From Candidatus Margulisiibacteriota bacterium (GTDB lineage: Bacteria; Margulisbacteria; Marinamargulisbacteria; DT-59), in NCBI GenBank assembly GCA_013215865.1, contig JABSQL010000099.1, forward strand, positions 1-22,418: DNA of 22,418 bases. The letters are read 5' to 3'. The notes beneath the pieces are model-generated. The model was not told the origin of the DNA. It saw nothing but the letters and a program-made list of their open reading frames with translations, and did not search any database. The translations under genes and the position numbers were made by a program. This document shows positions 1 through 9,443 of this stretch, piece by piece (the first letter of the stretch is position 1; each line of letters begins with the position of its first letter).

Positions 1-327
1 CCGCACTGCAACCGTATCTTTGGAGGCAGTTACATAGTCTGGAATTTGAGGGCTTTTTTTGAATATTAAAGTCATCGGACCCGGCCAATATTTGTTCATT
101 AGTTTAATGGCATACTCGGGGATTTCAACTGCAACTTTGTGAAGGTAGCCCTTATTTGGAATGAGCATCAAAAAGGGCTTTTGTGCACTTCTATGCTTTA
201 AAGCAGCCATTCGTTTTACCACCTCTTCTGTCATGAGACCGCCCAACCCCCACACGGTATCAAAGGGCATCACACCGACTTGCCCGCTTTCTAATTTTTC
301 TATCACTTTTTTTACTGTGAGAAACAT
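1..327 (-). CDS. tsaC: Threonylcarbamoyl-AMP synthase (TsaC/Sua5/YrdC family), N-terminal part, cut by the window edge
   Basis: The 109 visible codons start at ATG 325-327 and stay open to base 1, so the C-terminus lies outside. TsaC makes threonylcarbamoyl-AMP from threonine, bicarbonate and ATP, the first step of the t6A37 modification of ANN-decoding tRNAs, in the cytoplasm. Visible YrdC-fold signatures are the early block VMPFDTVWGLGG, KPFLMLIPNK in the K-R-x-x-x-KPF region, and WPGPMTLIF followed by DTVAVR. The ATG lies 2 nt after the stop of the upstream ATPase gene, so the two are probably co-transcribed and coupled. A purine-rich GAGGGTG stretch just upstream could serve as ribosome site. 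Whether it is the short TsaC or the longer Sua5 form cannot be seen here. Confidence 0.88.
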   Translation of the reverse strand, partial: MFLTVKKVIEKLESGQVGVMPFDTVWGLGGLMTEEVVKRMAALKHRSAQKPFLMLIPNKGYLHKVAVEIPEYAIKLMNKYWPGPMTLIFKKSPQIPDYVTASKDTVAVR

Positions 328-329
328 GG

Positions 330-1859
330 TTACATCACACCCTCAAGCCCACTATGATAGGCAATCTCACCCTTTTCAACTTTAGATTTGATATCTTCCC
401 TAAACTTAAAGAATGGCATATCTTCCAACCTTTGCGACAACGAAGAAAGTGAATCTACGTCACGGATTTGTTTATCTACTACCAATAATTCACTCAAAAC
501 CGTTCTCCCTTGATACCCCAAATAATCACAACCCTCACACCCCTTGCCTTCAAAAGAATGAGAAAATCCATTGGGAGAAGATGTCTTCTCTCTGCATTGC
601 GGGCAAAGTTTTAATGACAGCTTTTGTGACAAAATACCACGTATCGATTGGGCACATAAATAGGAGTCGACATTGAAGCCTGCCAATCGCTTAAGAGAGG
701 TTTCACAGTCAGAAGTATGAAGGGTCGATAACACAAAATGACCCGTATAGGCTGCATTAATGGCCAAATTGGCTGTTTCCTGGTCCCTAATTTCACCCAC
801 CATGATGATATCAGGGTCCTGCCGCAACACAGACCGAAGTCCATTTGCAAAGGTATATCCTATCTTGGGGCTTACTTGAGATTGGCGGACGCCTGAAATA
901 CCATACTCAACTGGATCTTCCAAGGTGATCACATGACAGTTCTTCTGTGACTTTATATAGTTCAATAGCGCATATAGTGTGGTTGTTTTGCCGGAACCGG
1001 TTGGCCCTGTAACCAACATCAAGCCAGAATCCAGCTTCATAAGTGATTTTAACCGGTCTAATATGTTCGATGAAAATCCAAGCACTTCTAAATCAAAAGA
1101 GATTCCCGTTGTGTTAAATAAACGCAAAACGAAATCTTCTCCATGCAAGGTAGGAATAGACGACACCCGAATATCTACCTGCTGACCCTCTGATTCGAAA
1201 GATATTCTGCCGTCTTGGGGCTGATTGGAAATAGAAATATCCATTCCAGACTGAACTTTTATGAGAGACATTATCTGGTCTTGCTGAGACGGGTCAATGA
1301 TACTTTCCCTCTGAATGAGTTCACCATGAATACGAAATTTTACCCCCAATGTCTCTTTTTGTTTCATGATATGGATATCAGAACATTTCGCATTAACAGC
1401 TTCCATAATTAAACGATCTAGAAAGGTATCTGCTGTTGATTTTGCAACCCCCTCTCCTAAAAATGAATTTAAATCCGTGCTTGTTACCAACGTCATTGAT
1501 ACAGATTTTTGCTGATTAGAAAAATATTCTTGAACATCTTTTCGATAGGGGTTATCAACCGCAATACTCAGGGAAGATTTGTCTTCATAAATTGGGATAA
1601 ATCGACATTCTCGAAGTGTTTGTAAGGGAAAAGAGCGCCTGAACGCTTGGTCAATTAAGAGGTCACTTAATGGTTTAAAGGAACACCCGATGAACGTCAC
1701 CACCTTCTTCATCGTGGTTTCTTCACTCAGCTTATAATGGGTCCATAATAATGGCCAAAGTGCATCATCAGGTAAAGATTCAAAAGGCTGCAACGATTTT
1801 TTGGATAAAACCCCTGTATTTAATAAAACACTTTTTAAAGACACATCCTTCTGGCTCAT
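330..1859 (-). CDS. GspE/PilB-family type II secretion / type IV pilus assembly ATPase
   Basis: This 509-residue protein is a hexameric secretion ATPase that would power pilin or pseudopilin assembly at the inner membrane. The N-terminal third resembles a MshEN/GspE-N regulatory domain. The motor domain has Walker A GPTGSGKT (about 285-292), Asp-box residues around HVITLEDPVEYG, and Walker B IIMVGEIRDQET (from about 351) followed by the His-box region STLHTSD. Two CxxC pairs (C419/C422 and C441/C444) form the zinc site typical of GspE/PilB. ATG 1857-1859 is preferred over an upstream TTG at 1874 because GAGGGG lies just before it. PilB and GspE cannot be told apart without neighbouring pilus or secretion genes, and none are in the window. 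It sits between a small zinc-ribbon membrane protein and tsaC. Confidence 0.92.
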   Translation of the reverse strand: MSQKDVSLKSVLLNTGVLSKKSLQPFESLPDDALWPLLWTHYKLSEETTMKKVVTFIGCSFKPLSDLLIDQAFRRSFPLQTLRECRFIPIYEDKSSLSIAVDNPYRKDVQEYFSNQQKSVSMTLVTSTDLNSFLGEGVAKSTADTFLDRLIMEAVNAKCSDIHIMKQKETLGVKFRIHGELIQRESIIDPSQQDQIMSLIKVQSGMDISISNQPQDGRISFESEGQQVDIRVSSIPTLHGEDFVLRLFNTTGISFDLEVLGFSSNILDRLKSLMKLDSGLMLVTGPTGSGKTTTLYALLNYIKSQKNCHVITLEDPVEYGISGVRQSQVSPKIGYTFANGLRSVLRQDPDIIMVGEIRDQETANLAINAAYTGHFVLSTLHTSDCETSLKRLAGFNVDSYLCAQSIRGILSQKLSLKLCPQCREKTSSPNGFSHSFEGKGCEGCDYLGYQGRTVLSELLVVDKQIRDVDSLSSLSQRLEDMPFFKFREDIKSKVEKGEIAYHSGLEGVM

Positions 1860-1877
1860 AATCCCCTCATTCAATAT

Positions 1878-2165
1878 TTACGCATTCACTCTCACATTGT
1901 TTCCACACGCTTTACAAACAGCAACAACTGAACTGTTTTCTTCCCCGCATTTGGAACACAGTATCGATTTCTGAGAAGAGCCACTCACTTTGCTCATAAC
2001 GAAAACACGGTAAATAATATATGCCAACACAGCTACATATGGTGGAATTAAGCTAACCAAAAACCACATCAACGGAAACGGTTTTCTTAATCCTCGCTTT
2101 TTTGCATCAAAAAATATCCAAATAGATACCGCCAACAAAACGGCAATAATCATTACTCTAATCAT
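1878..2165 (-). CDS. Small membrane protein with C-terminal zinc ribbon
   Basis: This 95-residue protein has an N-terminal hydrophobic helix (about 1-18), a basic turn (DAKKRGLRK), a second longer hydrophobic segment (about 30-57), and a C-terminal tail with two CxxC pairs (CSKCG and CKACG) 15 residues apart. That arrangement suggests two membrane spans and a cytosolic zinc ribbon. No function can be assigned. It lies 9 nt after the anti-sigma kinase gene and 18 nt before the ATPase gene on the same strand, so it probably belongs to the same transcript. No strong Shine-Dalgarno is visible before ATG 2165; ATG 2153 is a possible alternative. A link to the pilus/secretion ATPase or to envelope signalling is only inferred from position. 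Confidence 0.75.
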   Translation of the reverse strand: MIRVMIIAVLLAVSIWIFFDAKKRGLRKPFPLMWFLVSLIPPYVAVLAYIIYRVFVMSKVSGSSQKSILCSKCGEENSSVVAVCKACGNNVRVNA

Positions 2166-2174
2166 TACTAGGAA

Positions 2175-2609
2175 TTATGACAATTTATGAGAAATTTTCT
2201 TCGCCATTTTTATTCTCGTTCCCTTCCCAAGTTCAGAAGTAATGGTCACTTCATCCATTAAATTTTTTACAAACATTAATCCAAGTCCCAACCCCTTCTC
2301 GTCATTGTCTGACTCTGATTCTTTAACTTTTTCCATATCAAAACCAACACCTTGATCTTCTATCTGAATGTCTAGTGTGTCACCTGAAACTTCACATGTT
2401 AATTTAATGTACCCCTCTTTTGTCCCGTTATATGCATACAACACCGCATTCGTACATGCTTCAGAGACCGCTATCTTAATGTCTTCAATATCCTCAACCG
2501 TAAAGTCCATGTGCATCGCAATACCTGAAATTGCCAGCCTTGCCACCCGAACAAACTCAGAGACTGCCGGTATTGTAATTTCAACTTTTTTCGATTCAGA
2601 AGATGACAT
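2175..2609 (-). CDS. RsbW/SpoIIAB-like anti-sigma serine kinase (HATPase fold)
   Basis: This 144-residue single-domain GHKL ATPase has the N-box (IAVSEACTNAVLYAY, about 46-60), the G1 box (IEDQGVGFD) and the G2 box (KGLGLGLMFVKNLMDEV). Members of this family bind and inhibit a sigma factor and phosphorylate a partner STAS protein on serine. The STAS gene lies immediately upstream, 17 nt away, and both are on the minus strand. ATG 2609 has a good ribosome site (AAAGGA about 7 nt upstream). No sigma factor gene is in the window, so the controlled sigma factor or partner-switch target is unknown. Homologues of this kind also act in two-step phosphatase cascades that do not involve sigma factors. 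Confidence 0.9.
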   Translation of the reverse strand: MSSSESKKVEITIPAVSEFVRVARLAISGIAMHMDFTVEDIEDIKIAVSEACTNAVLYAYNGTKEGYIKLTCEVSGDTLDIQIEDQGVGFDMEKVKESESDNDEKGLGLGLMFVKNLMDEVTITSELGKGTRIKMAKKISHKLS

Positions 2610-2626
2610 ATTTATTCCTTTCTATA

Positions 2627-2983
2627 TCATACGGCCGATAATGCAAGAGATTCCTCTTCAAAAATGGAAATATTCTTCTTGCTTAGGCCAGAGGCATCAA
2701 ACACTTTTTTAACATGAGGACGTGTGCACACAATATTAATTTTCCCCCCAGTTGTGGACAGAGTTTTAGCAGTATGTGCCACCGTTCCCAGCCCAGTGCT
2801 ATCTATATACTGCACCTCTTCCAAATTCAAAATAATGATATTACTATCGTCTCTTTTTGCATTTTGCATCGCTTCATTTAATATCTTCTGAAGCTTTGGA
2901 CAGGTATAAATATCAATTTCACCTCTCACCCTAACAATTGGACACTTTTGCTCCTCGATCAGTTCAACATAGAAATCAAGCAT
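2627..2983 (-). CDS. STAS-domain anti-anti-sigma factor (RsbV/SpoIIAA-like)
   Basis: This 118-residue STAS protein carries the conserved phosphorylation loop YIDSTGLG, with Ser62 as the expected phospho-acceptor, and the usual N-terminal strand pattern VRVRGEIDIYTCPKL. In partner switching the unphosphorylated form binds the HATPase kinase and frees the kinase's target. The paired kinase is encoded directly downstream. The start at ATG 2983 is set by a strong AGAGGAGG ribosome site 6 nt upstream. This is the first gene of the minus-strand set that runs through the kinase, the zinc-ribbon membrane protein, the secretion ATPase and tsaC, so partner switching may be co-regulated with pilus or secretion functions. 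Confidence 0.92.
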   Translation of the reverse strand: MLDFYVELIEEQKCPIVRVRGEIDIYTCPKLQKILNEAMQNAKRDDSNIIILNLEEVQYIDSTGLGTVAHTAKTLSTTGGKINIVCTRPHVKKVFDASGLSKKNISIFEEESLALSAV

Positions 2984-3008
2984 AACAGTCCTCCTCTTAT
3001 TTTGTTTA

Positions 3009-3014
3009 ATTATA
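3009..3014 (-). promoter_or_regulatory. Candidate -10 box for the STAS/anti-sigma operon
   Basis: On the minus strand these bases read TATAAT, a perfect -10 hexamer 26 nt before the STAS start codon. I see no convincing -35 hexamer at 16-18 bp upstream (that stretch is the palindromic GTCGAC region around 3030-3040). It may be a weak, activated or alternative-sigma promoter. Confidence 0.4.
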
Positions 3015-3067
3015 CACCATATATAAAAGAGTCGTCGACGTCTTGAATATCTGTTTTTAAAAATAGA

Positions 3068-3096
3068 TTGACATTTATGCTCAAATTAAGTAATAT
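3068..3096 (+). promoter_or_regulatory. Sigma-70-type promoter upstream of rpmE-prfA-prmC
   Basis: A perfect -35 TTGACA (3068-3073) is followed after exactly 17 bp by TAATAT (3091-3096, 4 of 6 matches to TATAAT). The position is about 50 bp before the chosen rpmE start, and the gene order makes it the likely promoter of the plus-strand translation operon. It is divergent from the STAS operon. Confidence 0.65.
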
Positions 3097-3149
3097 TCCG
3101 TACTTGTTGTTTTCCAGTTTGAATGGAAGCACATCGTGGAGCATCAATT

Positions 3150-3407
3150 ATGTCAAAGAAAGAAACGAAATCAAAAGGAAATACTAAAGAGAAATCTGTA
3201 GCAGACGTAAAAGGCCCTATCCCTTACCATAAGGTGACGGTTACTTGCGCGTGTGGCGCCACTTTCGAAGCAGGTTCTACCCTAGAATCTATTCATGTGG
3301 ATATCTGTTCTAATTGCCATCCCTTTTTCACTGGTGAAAAAAGAATCATTGATACTGAGGGTCGTGTAGAAAAATTCAAAAAGAAATATAAGCTAGATAA
3401 GAGTTAG
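3150..3407 (+). CDS. rpmE: 50S ribosomal protein L31 (zinc-binding form) with lysine-rich N-terminal extension
   Basis: This 85-residue protein has an unmistakable L31 core: [16 protein letters not shown], then [15 protein letters not shown] and [12 protein letters not shown]. The CxC and CxxC pairs are those of the zinc-binding (C+) L31 type. It sits on the 50S central protuberance and bridges to the 30S. Canonical L31 starts a few residues before the VTVTC strand, but here about 25 polar, lysine-rich residues precede it. ATG 3150 is chosen because GGAG sits 8 nt upstream; an in-frame ATG at 3123 lacks a ribosome site and would add nine residues. It heads the rpmE-prfA-prmC order, which is common in bacteria, and the zinc form implies it is not the zinc-starvation paralogue. 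Confidence 0.93.
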   Translation: MSKKETKSKGNTKEKSVADVKGPIPYHKVTVTCACGATFEAGSTLESIHVDICSNCHPFFTGEKRIIDTEGRVEKFKKKYKLDKS

Positions 3408-3433
3408 CCCATTCTAACCCTTTTCATCACTAC

Positions 3434-4489
3434 ATGATCGAAAAATTCCAAGCAATAGAATCTCGTTTTGTAGACATTGAACGGAAGATGAGCGATCCGG
3501 AAATTATCAGTGATAACGCAACCTATCAAGACCTTGTTAAGCAACACTCTGAACTGAAAGAAGGCGTAGAAGTTTTTCGTCAGTATCAAAAAGCATCTTC
3601 CGAACTAATAGAAGCTGAAGCACTCCTTCAAGACCCTGAAATGAAAGAAGTCGCTGAAGAAGAAATGTCGCGGCTTAAAACCCTCAAAAACAATTTTAAA
3701 GAACAATTGGAATTTTTTCTTCTTCCTAAGGATCCTGACGATTCAAAAAACGCGATCGTTGAGATTCGTTCAGGTTCAGGTGGAGAAGAAGCCGCACTTT
3801 TTGCGGGTACTCTTTACAGAATGTATAGCCGCTACACAGAGAAAAATAAGTGGAAAGTAGAGGTATTATCTGAAAATTTCACTGGATTAGGCGGCCTCAA
3901 AGAAGTAACCTATGTCATTTCAGGAAAAAATGTATTTAGCCGCTTAAAATATGAAAGCGGCACCCACCGGGTACAACGGGTCCCTGAAACAGAATCTTCA
4001 GGCAGGGTACATACCTCTGCTGTCACCGTCGCCATTTTTCCCGAAGCCGAAGAAGTTGACATCGACATTGACACCAAAGATCTCAGAATTGACACATTCA
4101 GAGCCTCAGGTGCCGGTGGGCAACATGTCAATAAAACCAGTTCCGCCATCCGCATCACCCATATTCCTACAGGTACCGTTGCTGCATGCCAAGATGAACG
4201 GTCTCAATTTCAAAATAAAGATAAGGCCATGCGAATGCTTCGATCAAGACTATATGAAGCAGAACAAGAAAGAAAAGCAAAAGATGAGGCTCTTGTTAGA
4301 AAAATTCAGGTAGGCTCAGGTGATCGGTCAGAAAAAATTCGCACCTATAACTTTCCTCAAAAACGGGTCACCGACCACCGGGTTCCCATTACACTACATA
4401 CTCTTGATAAAATATTAGATGGCGATTTAGACGAATTGCTAGATGCACTGGCTCAAGCAGACCGCGTATCAAAATTATCTGAACAATGA
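3434..4489 (+). CDS. prfA: Peptide chain release factor 1
   Basis: RF1 recognises UAA/UAG in the ribosomal A site and triggers hydrolysis of peptidyl-tRNA. The 351-residue length is normal. The codon-reading tripeptide region is VPETESSGRVHTS, with the PxT form (P184-E185-T186) that marks RF1 rather than RF2 (SPF). The catalytic loop is GAGGQHVNK, with GGQ at 228-230. The glutamine of GGQ is methylated by PrmC, encoded immediately downstream with a 4-base ATGA overlap (4486-4489), so the enzyme and its substrate are translationally coupled. No Shine-Dalgarno is obvious before ATG 3434. The start is supported by the family-typical N-terminus and by its position 26 nt after rpmE. Confidence 0.97.
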   Translation: MIEKFQAIESRFVDIERKMSDPEIISDNATYQDLVKQHSELKEGVEVFRQYQKASSELIEAEALLQDPEMKEVAEEEMSRLKTLKNNFKEQLEFFLLPKDPDDSKNAIVEIRSGSGGEEAALFAGTLYRMYSRYTEKNKWKVEVLSENFTGLGGLKEVTYVISGKNVFSRLKYESGTHRVQRVPETESSGRVHTSAVTVAIFPEAEEVDIDIDTKDLRIDTFRASGAGGQHVNKTSSAIRITHIPTGTVAACQDERSQFQNKDKAMRMLRSRLYEAEQERKAKDEALVRKIQVGSGDRSEKIRTYNFPQKRVTDHRVPITLHTLDKILDGDLDELLDALAQADRVSKLSEQ

Positions 4490-5394
4490 CCCTCTTTTCT
4501 CTTCTAAAATGGGGAGAAAAAATATTGTCTCAAACAGCGATTGAAAACCCTCTCCTGGAATCAGAAATATTATTACGCGCCGCTTTTAACCTGTCAAAAT
4601 CCCAACTTCTTTCCCGCCTTCAAGATCTTGTTCAGGAGGATTCATCTTTATTCAAAACATACGTGAAATCACGACGAGAAGGCATTCCTCTTGCCTATAT
4701 TACCCAAACAACTGAATTCGGCTCAAGAACCTATACCGTATTACCTGGGGTGCTTATACCACGGCCAGAAACCGAATGGCTCGTTCAAGAAGCAATTTCT
4801 CATATTGAGGCATCTTCTCACCAAGAATGGCAGATAATAGAATGTGGTTTTGGCACAGGTATTATTAGCATAGAGTTATCCAAACAGTTTCCAGATACGC
4901 CTATACTTGCTTGGGATATTAATCCTAAGGCTTATGAAAATGCCATCATGAATGCCAAGAAACACCTTGTCCCGACCACTATCTTTCGACAAGGTGATTT
5001 TTTTCAACAAAAAAAGACCCTCCAATCATGCCTTTCAAATGGAAAACAAACGGTTTTAGTGTGTAACCCCCCTTACATTTCTGATTCAGATTATGCCAAT
5101 TTAGAATCTCAAATTCTAGATCATGAACCTATCACAGCTCTGAAAGCAGGTCCGAAAGGAATTGAATTTTATGACAAGCTACTTTCATTCCTAAAACCCT
5201 TTTGCCTGACTCTTATTTGTGAGATAGGCATCCATCAACGACCCCCTCTTGAAAATATGTTTAAAACCTATCAAAATGAGCCCGCTCGCTTTGTTAAAGA
5301 TTTTCATGGAATTTATCGGGTATTCATACTAAACAAAACCTCTGATATACTAGATAATACTAAAAGTCTAAACGCTACATTTGGAGATTCATAA
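4486..5394 (+). CDS. prmC: Release-factor glutamine N5-methyltransferase
   Basis: PrmC transfers a methyl group from SAM to the glutamine of the GGQ motif of release factors. This 302-residue protein has an N-terminal helical domain, then the conserved [15 protein letters not shown] block and a SAM loop [14 protein letters not shown] (the family more often reads D-x-G-x-G-S-G). The catalytic NPPY (194-197) is preceded by VLVC, as in the family. It overlaps the prfA stop (ATGA) and its own TAA overlaps the mreB ATG by one base. The SAM loop is slightly unusual (EC for DL, T for S), but NPPY and PRPETE are intact, so activity is expected. A tail of about 20 residues after the last conserved strand looks unstructured. 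Confidence 0.95.
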   Translation: MTLFSLLKWGEKILSQTAIENPLLESEILLRAAFNLSKSQLLSRLQDLVQEDSSLFKTYVKSRREGIPLAYITQTTEFGSRTYTVLPGVLIPRPETEWLVQEAISHIEASSHQEWQIIECGFGTGIISIELSKQFPDTPILAWDINPKAYENAIMNAKKHLVPTTIFRQGDFFQQKKTLQSCLSNGKQTVLVCNPPYISDSDYANLESQILDHEPITALKAGPKGIEFYDKLLSFLKPFCLTLICEIGIHQRPPLENMFKTYQNEPARFVKDFHGIYRVFILNKTSDILDNTKSLNATFGDS

Positions 5395-6428
5395 TGTTTA
5401 AATATTTTACAAAGTATATTCCGCAATTTTCAACTGATTTGGGGATCGATTTGGGAACCGCCAACACCCTTGTATTTGCCCAAGGACAAGGTGTCATTAT
5501 TCAAGAGCCTTCTGTAGTGGCCTTGGATAATCATAAAAATCTTGTTTTGGCAGTTGGAGATGAGGCCAAACGGATGATTGGTCGAACACCAGGTAACGTG
5601 ATTGCTGTCAGACCAATGAGGGATGGCGTTATTGCTGACTTTGATATCTGTGAAACGATGTTGAAATATTTTATTCGAAAAAGCATCACACGAAATTTTC
5701 TTTCAAAGCCTCGCATTATTGTAGGTGTTCCGTCAGGCATTACGGGTGTTGAAAAACGTGCCGTTCTTGATGCTACCTATTCGGCTGGCGCGAAAGAGGC
5801 TTACTTGCTTGAAGAGCCAATGGCGGCTGCTATCGGTGCCAATCTTCCTATCTCTGAACCAACTGGTAGCATGATAGTCGATATCGGTGGCGGGACAACA
5901 GAGGTTGCAGTGATCTCTTTAGGCGGCATTGTCGTATCTAAGTCAATCCGTGTCGCAGGTGATGAAATGGATGATGCCATTATTAATCATTGTAGAGAAA
6001 ATTATCGCCTATTAATCGGTGAAAGAACGGCTGAAGAAGTAAAAATTACCTTAGGCTCTGCTTTTGACACCAAAGATGAGCGAACCATGGAAGTACGGGG
6101 TAGAGATCTGGTATCTGGCCTTCCAAAAAACTTTACATTAACCAGTGTTGAAATACGGGAGGCTCTTAAAGATACCGTTACTACAATTGTGGACAGTATC
6201 CGGACGACTTTAGAAAAAACGCCTCCTGAGTTATCTTCAGATATCATGGACACGGGCATTACGCTTGCAGGCGGTGGCGCATTATTGAAAGGACTGGATA
6301 AACATATTGAGGCGGAAACCAATATCTCTGTTTCTCTCGCTGAAGATCCCCTAAAATCAGTCGCATTAGGCACTGGAAAAGCGTTAGATGAGATAGAAAT
6401 ACTAAAATCTGTATTGGTATCTGACTAA
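5394..6428 (+). CDS. mreB: Rod-shape-determining actin homologue MreB
   Basis: MreB polymerises under the inner membrane and directs elongation-mode peptidoglycan synthesis. The 344-residue sequence shows the actin-fold nucleotide motifs: phosphate-1 loop [14 protein letters not shown] near the N-terminus, phosphate-2 region [19 protein letters not shown], and the adenosine-site region [14 protein letters not shown]. The sequence [14 protein letters not shown] is also characteristic. The N-terminal MFKYFTKYI is amphipathic and could insert in the membrane. GGAG lies 7 nt before ATG 5394. It is unusual for mreC and mreD not to follow; tgt does, after 49 nt. The gene starts inside the prmC stop codon, so it shares translation with the release-factor operon. 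A rod-shaped cell is implied. Confidence 0.96.
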   Translation: MFKYFTKYIPQFSTDLGIDLGTANTLVFAQGQGVIIQEPSVVALDNHKNLVLAVGDEAKRMIGRTPGNVIAVRPMRDGVIADFDICETMLKYFIRKSITRNFLSKPRIIVGVPSGITGVEKRAVLDATYSAGAKEAYLLEEPMAAAIGANLPISEPTGSMIVDIGGGTTEVAVISLGGIVVSKSIRVAGDEMDDAIINHCRENYRLLIGERTAEEVKITLGSAFDTKDERTMEVRGRDLVSGLPKNFTLTSVEIREALKDTVTTIVDSIRTTLEKTPPELSSDIMDTGITLAGGGALLKGLDKHIEAETNISVSLAEDPLKSVALGTGKALDEIEILKSVLVSD

Positions 6429-6465
6429 CCTTTCCGATATATTTTTTATCTTGCTTGCACAATAA

Positions 6466-7539
<1,074 letters not shown>

Positions 7540-7540
7540 A

Positions 7541-8374
7541 TCAAAAAGAAAATTCTGAGATACAATATTGAGGTGGGCATTTTTTTAAGTAGGACTTCAA
7601 ATCGATGCCTTTAGAAAGCCCTGTATCTCTTACCAAGCACCCTGAGATACCCAGGCGATTTGTAAGATTGATTACATTTTCTATATTATCATCGAAAAAA
7701 CAAACCCCTTCATTAGATTCAATACTAAAACGCGTTTTCAGGACACTCGAAACTACATCTGAAAAAGAATCATATGGCTTCCCCATCCAGTGGACATGAA
7801 CACCCTGCCGTTCAAGTAATCCTGCGTAGTATCCAATGACTTTTTTAAGATTTTTATCTCCGTATGGCCTGACATTTTGGTCTGGATTTGACCAGATCAC
7901 GGGTATATTGGGGTGGCTCTCTAAATAAATCATGAGCTCTTGAAACTTTTCTTCATGACCGTCTTTCAAAGAAGCTGTGAGCACAACAACATCCGCATCA
8001 AATAGGGTTGTGAACTGAGAAGGATTGGCTTCACTTATATAGTCTTTTGAAGATTCTGTTCCAAAAACAAACACTTTCTTCTGTTCAATCATCTGTTTGA
8101 AAGTAGGGTCAATAGCCAATCCCAAACCAGAAGAAATAATGGATTCTGGAGGGATTGTTATTCCGTTTTTAGCTAACTTCTCAGATATATCGTATACATT
8201 CGAATAGGTATTATTGGTTAAGAGAATCACGCGATATGTACGGTTTAATACTTTAATTGCATCCACCGTACCTGGAAAAACCCCAAAATCATTGTATAAA
8301 ACCCCACTTGCATCCACTAATAACGTTGAAAAAGTGTTGGTTGATAATAGCCGGGAAAGAGAGGTATTAATCAC
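7541..8374 (-). CDS. HAD-superfamily hydrolase, class IIA (NagD-like), with altered motif I
   Basis: This 277-residue protein has the NagD/IIA layout: motif I at the N-terminus (VDASGVLYN, Asp21), the loop after it (FPGTVDAIKVLN), motif II VILLTNNT, motif III lysine in HWMGKPYDSF and motif IV VCFFDDNIENV. The class usually reads DxDG in motif I; here it is DASG, so the general acid/base Asp is Ser23. The metal and nucleophile residues remain, so it may be a slow phosphatase, a phosphotransferase or a binding protein. The start is GTG 8374, two bases after the acylphosphatase stop, with a weak GAG-rich ribosome site. The substrate is unknown. It is the last gene of the deacetylase-acylphosphatase-HAD unit and converges on tgt. 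Confidence 0.8.
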   Translation of the reverse strand: MINTSLSRLLSTNTFSTLLVDASGVLYNDFGVFPGTVDAIKVLNRTYRVILLTNNTYSNVYDISEKLAKNGITIPPESIISSGLGLAIDPTFKQMIEQKKVFVFGTESSKDYISEANPSQFTTLFDADVVVLTASLKDGHEEKFQELMIYLESHPNIPVIWSNPDQNVRPYGDKNLKKVIGYYAGLLERQGVHVHWMGKPYDSFSDVVSSVLKTRFSIESNEGVCFFDDNIENVINLTNRLGISGCLVRDTGLSKGIDLKSYLKKCPPQYCISEFSF

Positions 8375-8376
8375 AA

Positions 8377-8658
8377 TTATCTTATCTCAAAAGTGTTTAA
8401 ATCATCATTATATGGCAGGGATTCTATTTCAACTGATTCGACGACTGCACTGGGAGGACCCTTCCAAAGCCACGCTTCCATGTTCTTAACATCCTGAGTG
8501 GCGCCTGCCATGAGAATCTCAACGGTTCCTTCCTGCGTATTGCAAACCCACCCTTTTACTCCCAGGTCTAACGCTTTTTCTTGAGTGCTGATTCGATAGC
8601 ACACACCCTGAACAATCCCCTTTACAATAGCATGCAAACATATATTACTGGATATCAT
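8377..8658 (-). CDS. acyP: Acylphosphatase
   Basis: This small cytosolic enzyme hydrolyses acyl phosphates such as acetyl-phosphate or carbamoyl-phosphate. The 93 residues match the family length. The signature VKGIVQGVCYR carries the phosphate-binding loop and catalytic Arg22, and GWVCNTQEGTVEI carries the catalytic Asn40. The ATG at 8658 lies inside the end of the upstream deacetylase gene (14-base overlap), and its stop is 2 bases from the HAD GTG, so the three genes are probably translated from one message. The pairing with a HAD-type phosphatase is suggestive of small-phosphate turnover but unproven. Both catalytic residues are present, so I expect a working enzyme. Confidence 0.93.
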   Translation of the reverse strand: MISSNICLHAIVKGIVQGVCYRISTQEKALDLGVKGWVCNTQEGTVEILMAGATQDVKNMEAWLWKGPPSAVVESVEIESLPYNDDLNTFEIR

Positions 8659-9388
8659 TTTGTCTTAACGTAGATATGGTCGCCATTTCCAAACCTCTCT
8701 CTTTGAAAGCATGTATGATACGTGGCAATGCCTTGATGGTTTCTTTCGTGCTGTGAAACAAAATGATACTACCTGGGACTGTCTTTTGAACCACATCTGA
8801 ATAAATTTGCGCTTCCGACTTTGAATAATATGTAATATACCCATTTTTTGATGGGTTAGATGTAAACGTCGTATAATCTCCTGCATTGATTGACCAAAAT
8901 ACGGTTATCATTTGGTTTTCCCTCACAACAGATGATATCAACTTATTATAGTGCCCACCAGGCGGTCTAAAATAAATCACTTTTTTACCCGTGAGTTTGG
9001 AAATAGACGATGATGCAGATTTTATTTCTCCTTCAATATCCTTCGTGGGTATGCGATCTAATCGGGGGTGGGAATAGGTGTGATTCCCTACTTCGTGCCC
9101 TTCAGAGATCAACCGTTTAATCAGCCTTGGATAGCGCTCTGCTTCTCTCGCAACCACGAAAAATGTGGCCTGAACATCGTGCTTTTTTAAAATATCTAGA
9201 ATGGGTCTCAAATATAGCGGCTTGGGTCCATCATCAAATGTTAAGGCAATCTTAGGGCTATTTGCATGCCCCTTCCAGAGAGATTTGGCCGCTTCACCAA
9301 AAAGGGGTGATGATATCAATATGCCACACATAATACTCCCAACAACAGTATATTTGATATATTTATAATCTACAGGGCTTTTCCTCAT
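8645..9388 (-). CDS. Polysaccharide deacetylase (NodB/CE4 family), exported or membrane-anchored
   Basis: CE4 enzymes remove N-acetyl groups from peptidoglycan or other polysaccharides outside the membrane. The 247-residue sequence begins with basic residues and one hydrophobic segment (about 12-34, ending near FGEAAKS), which is a signal peptide or anchor. The catalytic domain follows in order: motif 1 LTFDDGP (Asp52/Asp53), motif 2 NHTYSHP (His103/His107), motif 3 YFRPPGGHYN, motif 4 FWSINAGDYT, and motif 5 SIILFHS. Motif 5 commonly ends LHD, and here the Asp is Ser. The metal triad and RPPG are intact, so activity is likely. This is the first gene of its unit; upstream lies tRNA-Pro on the opposite strand. 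No clear ribosome site is visible before ATG 9388. Confidence 0.92.
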   Translation of the reverse strand: MRKSPVDYKYIKYTVVGSIMCGILISSPLFGEAAKSLWKGHANSPKIALTFDDGPKPLYLRPILDILKKHDVQATFFVVAREAERYPRLIKRLISEGHEVGNHTYSHPRLDRIPTKDIEGEIKSASSSISKLTGKKVIYFRPPGGHYNKLISSVVRENQMITVFWSINAGDYTTFTSNPSKNGYITYYSKSEAQIYSDVVQKTVPGSIILFHSTKETIKALPRIIHAFKERGLEMATISTLRQNDIQ

Positions 9389-9443
9389 TTTTACTTAATC
9401 TATACCAAACCAATCAAACAATCCAGCCTCAGCGATAGAGAAC

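Noticed and set aside
2368..2712. A 114-residue plus-strand frame opposite the anti-sigma kinase
   Set aside because: It is the mirror of two well-supported minus-strand genes.
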